Shown here: positions 9,781-22,821 of the stretch, piece by piece
How positions within the stretch are numbered: the stretch's first letter is position 1
How the letters are laid out: each line of letters begins with the position of its first letter
Assembly: GCF_002288925.2 (NCBI RefSeq)
Contig: NW_022098069.1
Span: forward strand, 81,626,742 to 81,690,741
Origin: Delphinapterus leucas
Taxonomy: Eukaryota > Chordata > Mammalia > Artiodactyla > Monodontidae
Direction: 5' to 3'
Length of the DNA: 64,000 bases
The notes under the pieces: generated by a model
Seen by the model: only the letters and a program-made list of their open reading frames with translations
Databases searched by the model: none
Told to the model about the DNA's origin: nothing
Program-made: the position numbers and the translations under genes

Positions 9781-12600
9781 GAACCAAAAGCCCAGTAGAT
9801 AAAGATCCATTGTTTTGCATCATTATTCAGGTATCTGCCTCATTATCTGCATGTGCAATTAGGCAAACTTTCTCTGTGTACCCTCTTCACATGAGTGGAG
9901 GCTCTGAGGGTCCCAGCTTTACATGGGAGTCTAAGTACTAAATCCCTGCTCAGGTTACAAAGAGCAATAACTAAGATCTCCCTGCAGCCCACTGCCAGCT
10001 CATCTTCTTATAATCCACGTTGAAGTTCTATTTTGTTTCATTTGCTTGGGGATTTCCCTTTCTTCCCTGTGAGAATGCCTCTTAAATTTTATCCCACATT
10101 TGTAGCAGGGTTAGTTTTTGTCGGTCGGGGTCAGAGATTGAAGCCACGTTATCTATTTCACCATATTACCAAAGCCAGAATTCCTCTACCTAGGTTGTCG
10201 AGCCTGGGATTTTATGTTCGGATTATGTGTGAAGATTGGTCAGAGCTATACTGAAGGCATACGCAAAAACATGTTACTCAAATCTACATAGTTGGAAAGC
10301 AACTTGTAGTTTGTATATACTTTCAGGTCAAGGTGAAAATCTCCACGAATGCCAAAGACACGAAGACATGATGGTATTATTATTTGACTGCTGAATCCTT
10401 GTTTTTCTACCCTCGTAAGCAGGCATTTCTTTACCCTTGCACATGGCTTTCCATTATGCCTATAGGACATAAGCTAGATGAAACAAAAATGAGTATATTC
10501 TCAGTAAAATAGCTAAATTAGTCCTGCTATTTTGTAAAGTGAAACTACCAGAAGCAGTTTTAGAGTCTATGTCATAATCCTGATTCTGTCCTGGTATTCT
10601 TATTTTAAAGTCGTTTGTGACATTATGCCTCTGCAAAAGTTACAGGTTTCACAAGTTATCCAATTATAAAGATTAAGCTTCAAGGAAGAAGGAGCTGAGA
10701 TAAATCTGACTAATTGAATTTTGCTTTATCAGTCATCTTTAGAATGCTATGTTTGCTTGTATTGAGCTTTCAATTCAAATATCAACGATAATTTGGTACT
10801 GAAAAGCAGTTGTCTTTGACTTGGCATTAAGAAGATCCATGTAATTCACTATGCTATTTGCCTGTTTAGGAAAGCAAAAATGTGCTAGCAGAACAACAAC
10901 AAAAACTGTTACCGCCCTGTCGGTTTCGTTTAAACATGGTTAATGTTTAAGTGCAACAGAAACAGGAATCAGGACAAGAATATGATTTTGTTTGCTATAA
11001 ATGGAGTCTTTGTTTTTGAGCATCCATATTGCATTTGATAAGACAATATGTATTTAGTTCTACTGAGTAACTACAATTTCCAATTTTATAAATGTGTTCA
11101 TTGTAATTCAAATTATCAGGTAGGCAAATATATTTGAAAAACTAACATTGTGAAATATTGACATTTATTGATCATATAACCATAAGTTACAAAATTATTC
11201 CATAAATAAAGTGTGAAGGAACTTATTTAAAGATATGAATGTTGAAAAATTTACACAGCACCACCACATTACTTTGAGAAGGGAAATATAAAGAAATATA
11301 ACCTGTGACAATCCAAGGATACTTGAATCCTGTTTATATTTATACGTACTAAATTTGATTTTTCAGCTCTAATTAGGAAAAATATTGTTTTCATGACTCA
11401 CTTTTCTGCCAAATGTGTTATTACTTTAAGATTAGTCTAAACAGTCCTACATAATTCCCAAGTCATTTATACTTATTATTCTTGTGCTACTTACAATAGA
11501 CCTATTAGTTCAGTGAATTTAACTGTCAGGATTGTTATTAGTCAATGCCTTACGTCAAGTGACTAGCCAAGTGGCAAACCAGGGATAGCTGGGAATTAGA
11601 CGAACCTAGTTTCTAGGCTTCAGATCATCACCCCATGTCATATGGTTTTATAAAGGGAACTATAAAATAGTGTATATAACATCCTTTCATGTCATATGTT
11701 TTGCATGTATGTATTTTTGTAGTACTTTCAGTGTTTTGCCCAGTACTTTTATATGCATATTCATATTGTTCGATAAATCAGAGGAAACTCTGACTTAAAG
11801 CGAATTTAAAAAATTAAAGCAAAATTAATGCTCAAAAATTGTTAAATAATACATTTTCAAGGATTAGGGCTTATGTGTATGTATGGGGTATCTATTTATA
11901 ATACATACAGATATTAACTATGTTCATTTTCCTGCTTAGTTTTTGTCCTCACTATTCTATATAACATACATTTCTTTTTGCTTAAAAAAACAAATTTAAA
12001 AATGAGATGGGAACTGTATTTTATTAAATGCTGGGATTTCTTGGTAAGGAAATAATTGTTTGGATTTGCAGCTCAGTAGAACTTCTCTATTTATCCATTA
12101 CTTTTTCAAACAGTTCTTTAAAGCTAAACAGGATTGTTTTTTTCCTTCTCATTGCTTTTCAATATTGCCAGAAATGTTTCCATAATGAAGAGAAAATTAC
12201 TTCAGTAAAATTTTCATCTTTATTACATCTCATGTACCGTTCAAGTTAATGAAAAACTATTTAACTATTACTTCAGCTCAACAGTAATTCTGCTTTCCTC
12301 ATTATTGCTGGTATATAACTGCATCATTGTAGCCAATATTTTTTGCTTCACAATGATGCATCTTGAAAAAAATAAAGTTTTCCTTTCAGAGAAGCTGTAC
12401 CATTGCTGCAATAAATTCCAACCCAAGAAAGCAGTCATTCACAGGCTTAGTATTTCATCCACGTTGTAAATGTCACATGCCATAGCATCTGAGGTCAGGC
12501 ATTCTGTGAACACTGAAATTATAGTTATATAACACTTCAACATACCAAACTCAACAAAATAAAGTAAGCCAGTCTTTTCTTATACAATAGAAAATTTGAA
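9781..12600. other. Single-copy, repeat-poor DNA
   Basis: I recognise no L1, SINE, MIR, LTR or DNA transposon in this stretch, which is unusual for this window. The open frames are short (up to 74 codons) and lack recognisable motifs. It may contain conserved non-coding elements, but conservation cannot be judged from one sequence. Confidence 0.5.
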
Positions 12601-13330
12601 TGAAGAATTGAACTTTAATTTTAATGACGAAAAATAGCAAAAACGGTTTCCGCCGTGCTATTTGTGAAGGCGACAGGTCTTCAGAAGTATGGGATGTATT
12701 TGTTGAATCTGACAGCGCTGGTTTGAGGCGTCTGGTTCCAGGCCAGAGATCCCTGTGTGACCTTTCAGGCCCGACTATAGGCAATTACACCGGCTCTGCC
12801 TTACAGGTCTCATGGGGAAAGCCGTTCCCTCCTCACCAGACTTGGTCTGCAGCCCACATGTTAGAGTTGTCTGGAGAGAGTCAAGTTCAGGACTCGAGGG
12901 CCCACAGGCCAGCCATGCTCAGACACATACCTGCTTCCTAGCCTCGGTGCCTCCATTCAGAAGCCTCTTTACTGGGGCAACTGGCCAAGGCACTTTTCAG
13001 GTGTCTCTGCCAGGACCTTCTTAGTGGGGAACCTTGACTAAGACACTTTTCTCCAGTGGCTCAGTACTTCTCCACTCCTAGCCCTTCCCTTCTCCCAAGC
13101 CCCTCAGTTCCATAAAGAGATAGGGGCTGTCTGTTTGGGGATCGTTGGCAGTTAGACAAAGGCTCCTGTCTGCACTGTGCGTCACTGAACCCTTGCCTTG
13201 CTGTTCTATGTGAGACATGGAACACTGGGGAACTGGCATCTACTTTTGTCTCTTGTTATGCTGTTACAGTGAGTCAATAGGCGTGCTTGTTACCTCCGGT
13301 TTGACTCGGTATCCTAATTGACCACTTTGA
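12600..13330. other. GC-richer unassigned block
   Basis: Composition shifts visibly from AT-rich flanks to a block with CpG and C-rich text, such as 'ggtttccgccgtgc' and 'aggcccgactataggcaattacaccgg'. A 105-codon open frame (12624-12941, plus) overlaps other frames and has no recognisable domain. The block could be an old LTR or other repeat, or a decayed gene copy. I cannot name it and assign no function. Confidence 0.3.
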
Positions 13331-15239
13331 CATCTGAGAGCTCTACATGGCTGATAACTCTTCTCTGTTCATTGGGTGGTTTTCCTTAAACAACTTTCTT
13401 TTTATGAAACTAATGACCAAGTAACACAGACATTTTTATACACTGAATTTTCTAATGGAGAAAATGTCCTCTCCTAAGAATACAGATAAAACTACTGGCT
13501 ATCTAGACTCATATTTATAGACAAAGCAAAGAAGAATGATATGTCAGTTAGTCTATTTGAATATAATAGCCTACAAAATAAACAGTCATGGAAACCATAT
13601 TCATTGATATCTCATTGATGTGGCAGTATTTCCTGTGTTCAAAATTGTTGGGTTTTGGTTTCCATGACTGAATTTTAAAATATGTGGCTTTCTGTAATAA
13701 CAATGTCATATTCACACCCTAACAATTAATATAAAGTAAATGTTGAATCTTTCCTCCTGACACTTTAGGCATCAAATCAATCTCTTGAGAAAGAAGTTGT
13801 TATTCAAGCTACACTAGTAAAGAGACCAATATTATGTGCGGGAAAACAAAGTTTCATTGTCTAACATATGTCTAATTAGGGAGTTGAGCACGTGAATCAA
13901 GTGAGCCATGGAAATGGATTATACAGCATTTACACATGGAACACATTATTTATCAGTCAGAGTAATAAATGCTGCTTTAAAGGCAAACTCACCGAAGCTT
14001 AGTTGAACTTTGAGCTGTTAATTTTTCTTCTTTTTTCATAATTCAAATGACAGAACATAACTTTACCATTCTAGCTTGTGTTAAGTTAAACAGTTGATTA
14101 GTTATCCCAGTGAAAAAACACATTGACCATAAAACTTGACTCTTATAAAGCTTTATTTTCAGAAACACACCATAGATATAGTTAAACTTAACAAAGAATC
14201 TGTGAAATACTGATGAAATAAAGCACGTATTCAGACACTGCTAAAGTCCATAGATGAGCTGAATTAGGAAGATAGCTTTGGTAGAAATGAAATGTTCTGT
14301 AAAACTAAAACACCTGCTTTGTATAATGCATATGTCTAACGAATAATGGATTGCTGTATTCTTCTTCAAATAATTTTTTCAAAAAAGGGAAAGTTTTAGC
14401 TTCTTTAGACTTTTACCATGTGCATAGCTGGGCTGAATATTTTAACACTACTTCTGACTTTTGAACAGATAGAATCTTACGCTACAATTACTTGATCGTA
14501 AGTATTATATATAAAATGTGCCTCTGTGATCTAGCACAAAATGCTCTGGGAGCAGAAACAAACGCTCTGCCATTTAGGAGATGTAAGTGGAATTTAATCT
14601 GACTTTAGCAGGAGGTTAAGGACTCCTCATATTTACAACAGACGTAGAGGCATAAAGAAACTTTCGTAGTTTTACACACAGCCACTACTATATATTATCA
14701 AACCTGTCCATTTTCTTAATCAGAATTTTACCCCGGCAAAGTAAAATAAATAGATAAATACAGACATTTGGAAAACTCAGATTCCTTCACTTACAATCTA
14801 CATATCCACCAACTTAAGCTCTAGTTATCTTTTCATTTTCCCCTTTCCTTCTTTGCACATTTGTCTTTTCCTCAATTTCTTTCTTTCTAACTCAGACTAC
14901 TAACCTATTGTTGGGTTGTGTTTATATGTGACTTCACAAAAATAATCCTTCTGTAAATGCCTGTAGGGCTAATTAAGGAGAAGTGTATTGCCTATAACTG
15001 TATAACTATATTCTAGGAATATGTTTAAGCCTTGATAAGGCAGTTCAAAGTACAGTGTTTGTTTTGACGTCTCAATTCCAGGAAACCATGTGAACCATTG
15101 AACTTATCTGTATCAAGGAATGCTAAATAGTACATAATTAAATGCTAATGCTCTATATTTTGAACAGAGTCCATTGTTTATGAAGTGCTTTATAATATTG
15201 TGGTTCTTAAGAGTCTGATCAGTTTAAAATGATGTCCAT
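13331..15239. other. Single-copy AT-rich DNA, nothing recognised
   Basis: AT-rich intergenic DNA with short chance frames only. No repeat family was recognised. Confidence 0.5.
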
Positions 15240-15960
15240 CATCCCCATCCCTACCCTGCTACCTCTGGCAAGTGCCATGCAGGCTGGTGAAAGTCAACCT
15301 GCTCTGCTCTTTACTCTTTTTCCCACTCTACCTCCTTAAAGCAGAAGAGTCTGTTGCCTGGACTGGCCCTACAATCTCTCTTCTCCTGCTACATTGGTAA
15401 AGTGAAATAGGAGGGACATGGGGCAGAAGTGGCAACTATCTCAATTCAACTGCCCATTGAAGGCCGCTTCTATTCATTGTCACTGTCTTTAGCTACTGTC
15501 TGGGCATCGATGACCTCCATGTGGCAAGTACAAAATGCTGGCTCTATCTTGGAGAGTTCCTGTTACTCCTTTGAAAGATCCTAAGGTAGTTCCTAGACAT
15601 AGGAGTGCCACTCTTAAGGCAGTCATGGTAGTGCTTGACTGTGGTTGGACTAGTTCAGCTTCTTTGTAAAGATTTGTCTGGTCCCAAATTTTAAGGCTCA
15701 TTTTAGAACTGAGGCACATAAGTTCTCTTTGTCCTCAGGAGTCAGTGCCAATTGAGGAAACCCTGAAAATCCTACTAAATGTCTCATTTTACAACTATAG
15801 TTCTTTAAAAGCACTCTGACATGATGAAACCCACGGACTGCTGTGATTTTGTTGAGGATGTTACAAGATGTCTGTGTGGTGGTCAATACAGGGGCATAAG
15901 CACCACTGGGGAGCTTCAATGACCCAGTTAATTTTCAAGGAATGCTTTAAAGGAACTATA
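15240..15960 (-). other. Unassigned block with adjoining minus-strand frames
   Basis: Two abutting minus-strand open frames (15698-15919, 73 codons; 15489-15719, 76 codons) overlap in different phase, as a frameshifted pseudogene would. Peptide bits such as 'GFSGFPQLALTPEDKE' and 'LQDRASILYLPHGGH' look protein-like but I recognise no family. Part of the text ('tgtgcctcagttctaaaatgag') also resembles MIR wording, so an old repeat is an equal possibility. No splice or poly-A signal was established. Confidence 0.25.
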
Positions 15961-16003
15961 GAGGATTGAAAGGATTAATGAGTCAAAGAATTATATCACT
16001 TAA

Positions 16004-16006
<3 letters not shown>

Positions 16007-16035
<29 letters not shown>
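16007..16035. repeat. (GT)n microsatellite
   Basis: About 14 uninterrupted TG dinucleotides. Likely polymorphic. Confidence 0.95.
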
Positions 16036-16037
<2 letters not shown>

Positions 16038-16673
16038 AAACCTAGATTTAGGAAGCCAAAAAAATGACAAAGAGAGAGAACAATTAAAGTAACAGTGTTT
16101 CACTATAGACTTGCCACTTAGCTTCAGAACTGGTGTTTGGGGAACATAACAGTCTAGTTCAAAGTCAAGTGGTACGGAGTTCTCACTGAATTATAGTATA
16201 ATTGAAGATGTGGCAGTTTCTGAGATACTACTAAATGCTTCAAAGAGACTAAAATAGGCAGGAATTGATTTTGAGATAGACAGATTTTTTAATATACCTA
16301 GGGTAGGAAATAGAAGATTAACTGTCATCATAATAGATCTTTTATCTTAGTGGAAGACCTTGTGGAGAAATAAATGAAATGTTTTAAGTTTTGATCAAAT
16401 AAAGTATGCACATGATTTTAAAAAAATGGAACATACTTACTTGACATAAAAGCAACTGTCCCTTCTTTATTTTTTTCATATTCTGTCCTGTTCCTTGGAG
16501 GAAAAAAATACTTTGTATTCTCTTGGATTCTTTCTTCTGAAACCTAATTTTATCTAAAGTGTATTCTCATATAGATATTTTAAAATCAATTTTAACCATT
16601 ATCTATAGACTTTTTACTCTAAAAAAAAAGAGAATATAGCTCAACTACAAATTTCCTTATCCTCCCTTCCCTT
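16036..16673. other. Single-copy AT-rich DNA, nothing recognised
   Basis: No supported feature between the GT repeat and the target-site duplication of the downstream L1. Confidence 0.5.
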
Positions 16674-16685
16674 CTCCATTCTTCC
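16674..16685. repeat. Left target-site duplication of the ORF1-only L1
   Basis: CTCCATTCTTCC here corresponds to CTCCATTCTTTC at 26096-26107, ten identical bases followed by one mismatch. It abuts the T run that ends the element. Confidence 0.6.
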
Positions 16686-16969
16686 TTTTTTTAAATTTGT
16701 TTATCTATGATGAATTTTTACGCTGCAGTTACCCTGAGGTTCTGATATAGCAGTATATATGTATACGTGATTGTTTTAAGTTGCTGATCTCTTAATTTCA
16801 AATGCATTTCAAATATCCTGCATTTGTACTCTCCTCCAACCTTGATTACTGGTTTTGATATCACATTTGTGTGTGGATGATTTCCTACCTTTATTGTATG
16901 CTTGCCTTTACCAGTGAGTTTTCCCACTTTGTAATTTTCTTGTTTCTAGTTGTGGCCTTTTCTTTTCTG

Positions 16970-17736
16970 CCTAAAGAAGTTCCTTTAGCATTTTTTGGAA
17001 TGCTGGTTTGGTGGCGCTGAATTCTTTTAGCTTTTGTCTGTCTGTAAACTTATGATTTCTCCGTCTGATCTGAACGAGAGCCTTGCTGGGTAGAGTATTC
17101 TTGGTTGTAGGTTTTTCCCTTTTATCACTTTAAATATATAATGTGACTCCCTTCTGGCCTGTAGAGCTTCTGCTGAAAAATCAGCTGATAACTTCATGGG
17201 GATTCCCTTGTATGTTATTTGTTGCTTTTCCCTTGTTGCTTTTAATATTTTTTCTTTATCTTTAATTTTTGTCAATTTGATTACTATGTCTCAGCGTCTT
17301 CCTCCTTTGGTTAATTCTGTTTGGGACTCTGCACTTCCTAGACTTGGGTGACTGTTTCCTTTCCCATTATAGGGAAGTTTTCAGCCATTATCGCTTCAAG
17401 TATTTTTTCACACCCTTTCTCTCCCTCTTCTCTTCTGGAACCCCTACAATGCAAAGGTTGGTGCATTTGACGTTGTCCCAGAGGTCTCTTAAACTGTCCT
17501 CATTTCTTTTCATTCCTTTTTCTTTATTCTGTTCTGTGACAGTGATTTCCAACACTCTGTTTTCCAGCTCCCTGATTCGTTCTCCTGCCTCATTTATTCT
17601 CCTGTTAGATTCCTTCTAGTGTGTTTTTCTCTTCAGTTATTGTATTCTTCAACTCTCTTGGGTTGTTCTCTATATTTTCTACCTCTTTGCCAAGAACTTC
17701 TTGTAACTTCTCGATTTGTGCATCCATTCCTTTTCT
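16970..17736 (-). pseudogene. L1 ORF1 pseudogene, C-terminal part
   Basis: ORF1p is the trimeric RNA-binding chaperone that packages L1 RNA. The open piece 17027-17275 encodes the C-terminal domain signature ('KEKILKATREKQQITYKGIP', 'LSADFSAE', 'ARRE', 'ILYPARLSF', 'DGEI'). The YPARLSF segment is part of the conserved nucleic-acid-binding CTD. A frameshift or stop after 'TDKS' disrupts the last ~20 residues, whose remnant runs to about 16970. The N-terminal part continues at 24844-24955 beyond the inserted L1. Confidence 0.88.
17717..17736. repeat. Left target-site duplication of the full-length L1
   Basis: TGTGCATCCATTCCTTTTCT here matches TGTGCATCCATTCTTTTCT at 24825-24843 with a single-base length difference. 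Both copies lie within ORF1 of the older L1, so removing the insert and one copy restores a continuous L1 sequence. Confidence 0.93.
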
Positions 17737-18120
17737 TGCTTTTTTTTTTTTAACATCCTTATTGAAGTATAATTGCTTTACAATGGTGTGTTAGTTTCTG
17801 CTTTATAACAAAGTGAATCAGTTATAAATATACATATGTTCCCATATCTCTTCCCTCTTGTGTCTCCCTCCCTCCCACCCTCCCTATCCCACCCCTCTAG
17901 GTGGTCACAAAGCACCGAGCTGATCTCCCTGTGCTATGCAGCTGCTTCCCACTAGCTATCTATCTTACGTTTGGTAGTGTATATATGTCCATGCCACTCT
18001 CTCACTTTGTCCCAGCTTACCCTTCCCACTCCCCATATCCTCAAGTCCATTCTCTAGTAGGTCTGTGTCTTTATTCCCGTCTTGCCCCTAGGTTCTTCAT
18101 GACTTTTTTTTTTTCTTTTC

Positions 18121-21100
18121 TTAGATTCCATATATATGTGTTAGCATACAGTATTTATTTTTCTCTTTCTGACTTACTTCACTCTGTATGACAGACTCTA
18201 GGTCCATCCACCTCACTACAAATAACTCAATTTCGTTTCTTTTTATGGCTGAGTAATATTCCATTGTATATATGTGCCACATCTTCTTTATCCATTCATC
18301 TGTCGATGGACACTTAGGTTGCTTCCATGTCCTGGCTATTGTAAATAGAGCTGCAATGAACATCTTGGTATATGGCTCTTTGAATTATGGTTTTCTCAGG
18401 GTATACGCCCAGTTATGGGATTACTGGGTCGTGTGGTAGTTCTATTTTTAGTTCTTTAAGGAACCTCCATACTGTTCTCCATAGTGGCTGCATCAATTTA
18501 CATTCCCACCAACAGTGCAAGAGGGTTCCCTTTTCTGCACACCCTCTCCAGCATTTATTGTTTGTAGATTTTTTGACGATGGCCATTCTGACTGGTGTGA
18601 GGTGATATCTCATTGTAGTTTTGATTTGCATTTCTCTAATGATTAATGATGTTGAGCATTCGTTCATGTGTTTGTTGGCAATCTGTATATCTTCTTTAGA
18701 GAAATGTCTATTTAGGTCTTCTGCCCATTTTTAGATTGGGTTGTTTGTTTTTTTGATATTGAGCGGCATGAGCTGCTTGTAAATTTTGGAGATTTATCCT
18801 TTGTCAGTTGCTTCATTTGCAAATATTTTCCTACATTCTGAGGATTGTCTTTTGGACTTGTTTATGGTTTCCTTTGCTGTGCAAAAGCTTTCAAGTTTCA
18901 TTAGGTCCCATTTGTATATTTTTATTTCCATTTCTCTAGGAGGTGGGTCAAAAAGGATCTTGCTGTGATTTATGTCATAGAATGTTCTGCCTATGTTTTC
19001 CTCTAAGAGTTTTACAGTGTCTGGCCTTATATTTAGGTCTTTAATCCATTTTGACTTTATTTTTGTGTATGGTGTTAGGGTGTGTTCTAATTTCATTCTT
19101 CTACATGTAGCTCTTCAGTTTTCCCAGCACCACTTATTGAAGAGGCTGTTTTTCTCCATTGTATATTTTTGCCTCCTTTATCAAAGATAATGTGGCCATA
19201 TGTGTATGGGTTTATCACTGGGCTTTCTCTCCTGTACCATTGATCTATATTTCTGTTTTTCTGCCAGTACCATACTGTCTTAATTACTGTAGCTTTGTAG
19301 TGTAGTCTGCAGTCAGGGAGCTTGATTCTTCGAGCTCCATTTTTCTTTCTCAAGATTGCTTTGGCTATTTGAGGTCTTTTGTGTTTCCATACAAACTGTG
19401 AAATATTTTGTTCTGTGAAAAATGCCATTGGTAGTTTGATAGGGATTGCATTGAATCTGTAGATTGCTTTGGGTAATATAGTCATTTTCACAACGTTGAT
19501 TCTTCCAATCCAAGAACATGGTATATCTATCTGTTTGTATCATCTTTAATTTCTTTCATCAGTGTCTTATAGTTTTCTGCATACAGGTCTTCTGTCTCCT
19601 AGGTAGGTTTATTCTAGGTATTTTAGTCTTTATGTTGCGGTGGTAAATGGGAGTGTTTCCGTAATTTCTCTTTAAATTTTTCATCATTAGTATATAGGAA
19701 TGCAAGATATTTCTGTGCATTAATTTTGTATCCTGCTACTTTACCAAATTCATTGATTAGCTTGAGTACTTTTCTGGTAGCATCTTTAGGATTCTCTAGG
19801 TATAGTATCATGTTATATGCAAACAGTGACATTCTTACTTCTTCTTTTCCGATTCGGATTCCTTTTATTTCTTCTTCTTCTCTTGATTGCTGTGGCTGAA
19901 ACTTCCAAAACTATGTTGAATAATAGTGGGCAACCCTGTCTTGTTCCTTATCTTAGTGGAAATGGCTTCAGTTTTTCACCATTGAGAACGATGTTGGCTG
20001 TGGGTTTGTCATATATGGCTTTTATTATGGTGAGGAAAGTTCCCTCTGTGCCTACTTTCTGGAGGGTTTTTATCATAAATGGTGTTGAATTTTGTCAAAA
20101 GCTTTTTCTGCATCTATTGAGAGGATCATATGGTTTTTCTCCTTCAGTTTGTTAATATGGTTTATCACAATGATTGATTTGCATATATTGAAGAATCCTT
20201 GCATTCCTGGAATAAACCCCACTTGATCATGGTGTATGATCCTATTAATGTGCTGTTGGATTCTGTTTGCTAGTATTTTGCTGAGCATATTTGCATCTAT
20301 GTTCATCAGTGATATTGGCCTGTAGTTTTCTTTCTTTGTGACATCTTTGTCTGATTTTGGTATCAGGGTGATGGTGACCTCATAGAATGAGTTTTGGAGT
20401 GCCCCCCCCGCTATATTTTGGAAGAGTTTGAGAAGGATAGATGTTAGCTCTTCTCTGAATGTTTGATAGAATTTGCCTGTGAAGCCATCTGGTCCTGGGC
20501 TTTTGTTTCTTGGAAGATTTTAAATCACAGTTTCAATTTCAGTGCTTGAGATTGATCTGTTCATATTTTCTATTTCTTCCTGGTTCAGTCTTGGAAGGTT
20601 GTGCTTTTATAAGAATTTGTCCATTTCTTCCAGGCTGTCCATTTTATTGGCATATAGTTGCTTGTAGTAATCTCTCATGATCCTTTGTATTTCTGTAGTG
20701 TCAGTTGGTACTTCTCCTTTTTCATTTCTAATTCTATTGATTTGAGTCTTCTCCCTTTTTTTCTTGATAAGTCTAGCTAACGGGTTATCAATTTTGTTTA
20801 TCTTCATAAAGAACCAGCTTTTATTTTATTGATCTTTGCTATCATTTCCTTCATTTCTTTTTCATTTATTTCTGATCTGATCTTTATGATTTCTTTCCTT
20901 CTGCTATCTTTGGGGTTTCTTTGTTCTTCTTTCTCTAATTTTTTTAGGTGCAAGGTTAGATTGTTTATTTGAGATGTTTCCTGTTTCGTAAGGTAGGATT
21001 GTATTGCTATAAACTTCCCTCTTAGAACTGCTTTTGCTGCCTCCCATAGATTTTGGGTCGTCGTGTTTCCATTGTCATTTGTTTCTAGGTATTTTTTGAT

Positions 21101-21903
21101 TTCTTCTTTGATTTCTTCAGTAATCACTTGGTTATTACGTAGTGTATTGTTTAGCCTCCATGTGTTTGTATTTTTTACAGATCTTTTCCTGTAATTGATA
21201 TATAGTCTCATAGTGTTGTGGTCGGAAAAGATACTTGACATGATTTCAATTTTCTTAAATTTACCAAGGCTTGATTTGTGACCCAAGATATGATCTATCC
21301 TGAAGAATGTTCCATGAGCACTTGAGGAGAATGTGTGTTCTGTCGTTTTTGGATGGAATGTCCTATAAATATCAATTAAGCCCATCCTGTTTAATGTATC
21401 ATTTAAAGCTTGTGTTTCCTTATTTATTTTCATTTTGGATGATCTGTCCATTGGTGAAAGTGGGGTGTTGAAGTCCCCTACTATGATTGTGTTACTGTTG
21501 ATTTCCCCTTTTATGGCTGTTAGCATTACCTTATGTATTGTGGTGCTGCTATGTTGGGTGCATATATATTTATAATTGTTATATCTTCTTCTTGGATTGA
21601 TCCCTTGATCATTATTTCATGTCCTTCCTTTTCTCTGGTAACATTCTTTATTTTAAAGTCTATTTTGTCTGATATGAGAATTGCTACTCTACCTTTCTTT
21701 TAATTTCCATTTGCATGGAATATCTTTCTCCATCCCCTCAGTTTCAGTCTGTATGTGTCCCTAGGTCAGAAGTGAGTCTCTTGTAGACAGCATATATATG
21801 GGACTTGTTTTTGTATCCATTCAGGGAGGCTGTGTCTTTTGGTGGGAGCATTTAATCCACATATATTTAAAGTAATTATTGATATGTATGTTCTTATGAC
21901 CAT
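18121..21903 (-). pseudogene. L1 ORF2 (endonuclease + reverse transcriptase) pseudogene
   Basis: The span is about 1,261 codons, near the usual ~1,275. The start is the ATG at 21903, followed in sense by 'ITLNICGLNAPTKRH'. Endonuclease motifs are well kept: LN near the start, QETH, GDFNT (in 'IIVGDFNTPLSPMD') and SDH (in 'IFSDHNTMRL'); the 240-codon frame 20804-21526 covers the latter part. In the reverse transcriptase the FADD metal-binding site reads FAYN (19623-19832), so catalysis is lost. The C-terminal Cys/His-type end ('[15 protein letters not shown]') lies at 18121-18363. At least six frame breaks separate the pieces. It encodes the nicking and copying enzyme in live L1s. Confidence 0.93.
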
Positions 21904-21959
21904 TTTCTTAATTGTTTTGGGTTTGTTTTTGTAGGCCTTTTCCTTCTCCTGTGTTTCCT

Positions 21960-22821
21960 GCCTAGAGAAGTTCCTTTAGCATTTGTTGTAAAGCTGGTTT
22001 GGTGGTGCTGAATTCTCTCAGCTTTTGCTTGTCTGTAAAGGTTTTAATTTCTCCATCAAATCTGAATGAGATCCTTGCTGGGTAGAGTAATCTTGGTTGT
22101 AGGTTTTTCTCTTTCATCACTTTAAATATGTCCTGCCACTCCCTTCTGGCTTGCAGCTTCTGCTGAAAGATCAGCTGTTAACCTTATGGGGATTCCCTTG
22201 TGTGTTATTTGTTGTTTTTCCCTTGCTGTTTTTAATATGTTTTCTATTTAATTTTTGATAGTTTGATTAATATGTGTCTTGGCATGTTTCTCCTTGAATT
22301 TATCCTATATGGGACCTGCTGTGCTTCCTGCACTTGATTAACTATTTCCTTTCCCATATTAGGGAAGTTTCAACTATAATCTCTTCAAATATTTTCTCAG
22401 TCCCTTTCTTTTTCTCTTCTTCTTCTGGGACCCCTATAATTTGAATGTTGGTGTGTTTCATGTTGTCGCAGAGGTCTCTGAAACTGTCCTCCGTTCTTTT
22501 CATTCTTTTTTTCTTTATTCTGCTCTGCAGTAGTTATTTCCACTATTTTATCTTCCAGGTCACTTATCTGTTCTTCTGCCTCAGTTATTCTGCTATTGAT
22601 CCCTTCTAGAGAATTTTTAATTTCATTTATTGTGTTGTTCATCCTTGTTTGTTTGTTCTTTAATTCTTCTAGGTCCTTGTTAAATGTTTCCTGTATTTTC
22701 TCTATTCTATTTCCAGATTTTGGATCATCTTTACTGTCGTTATTCTGAATTCTTTTTCAGGTAGACTGCCTATTTCCTCTTCATTTATTAGGTCTGGTTG
22801 GTTTTTACCTTGCTACTTCAT
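21960..22821 (-). pseudogene. L1 ORF1 pseudogene (young element)
   Basis: This is the ORF1p RNA-binding protein remnant. The piece 22397-22642 shows coiled-coil heptad text ('EIKNSLEGINSRITEAEEQI', 'SDLEDKIVEITTAEQ') that drives trimer formation, then becomes frameshifted ('NKEKKNEKNGGQFQRPLRQH'). The C-terminal domain lies at about 22010-22260 and is broken by frameshifts. If the ATG at 22821 is the native start, the third codon is TAG, an early stop. The length (~287 codon equivalents) is a little short of most mammalian ORF1p. Confidence 0.85.
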
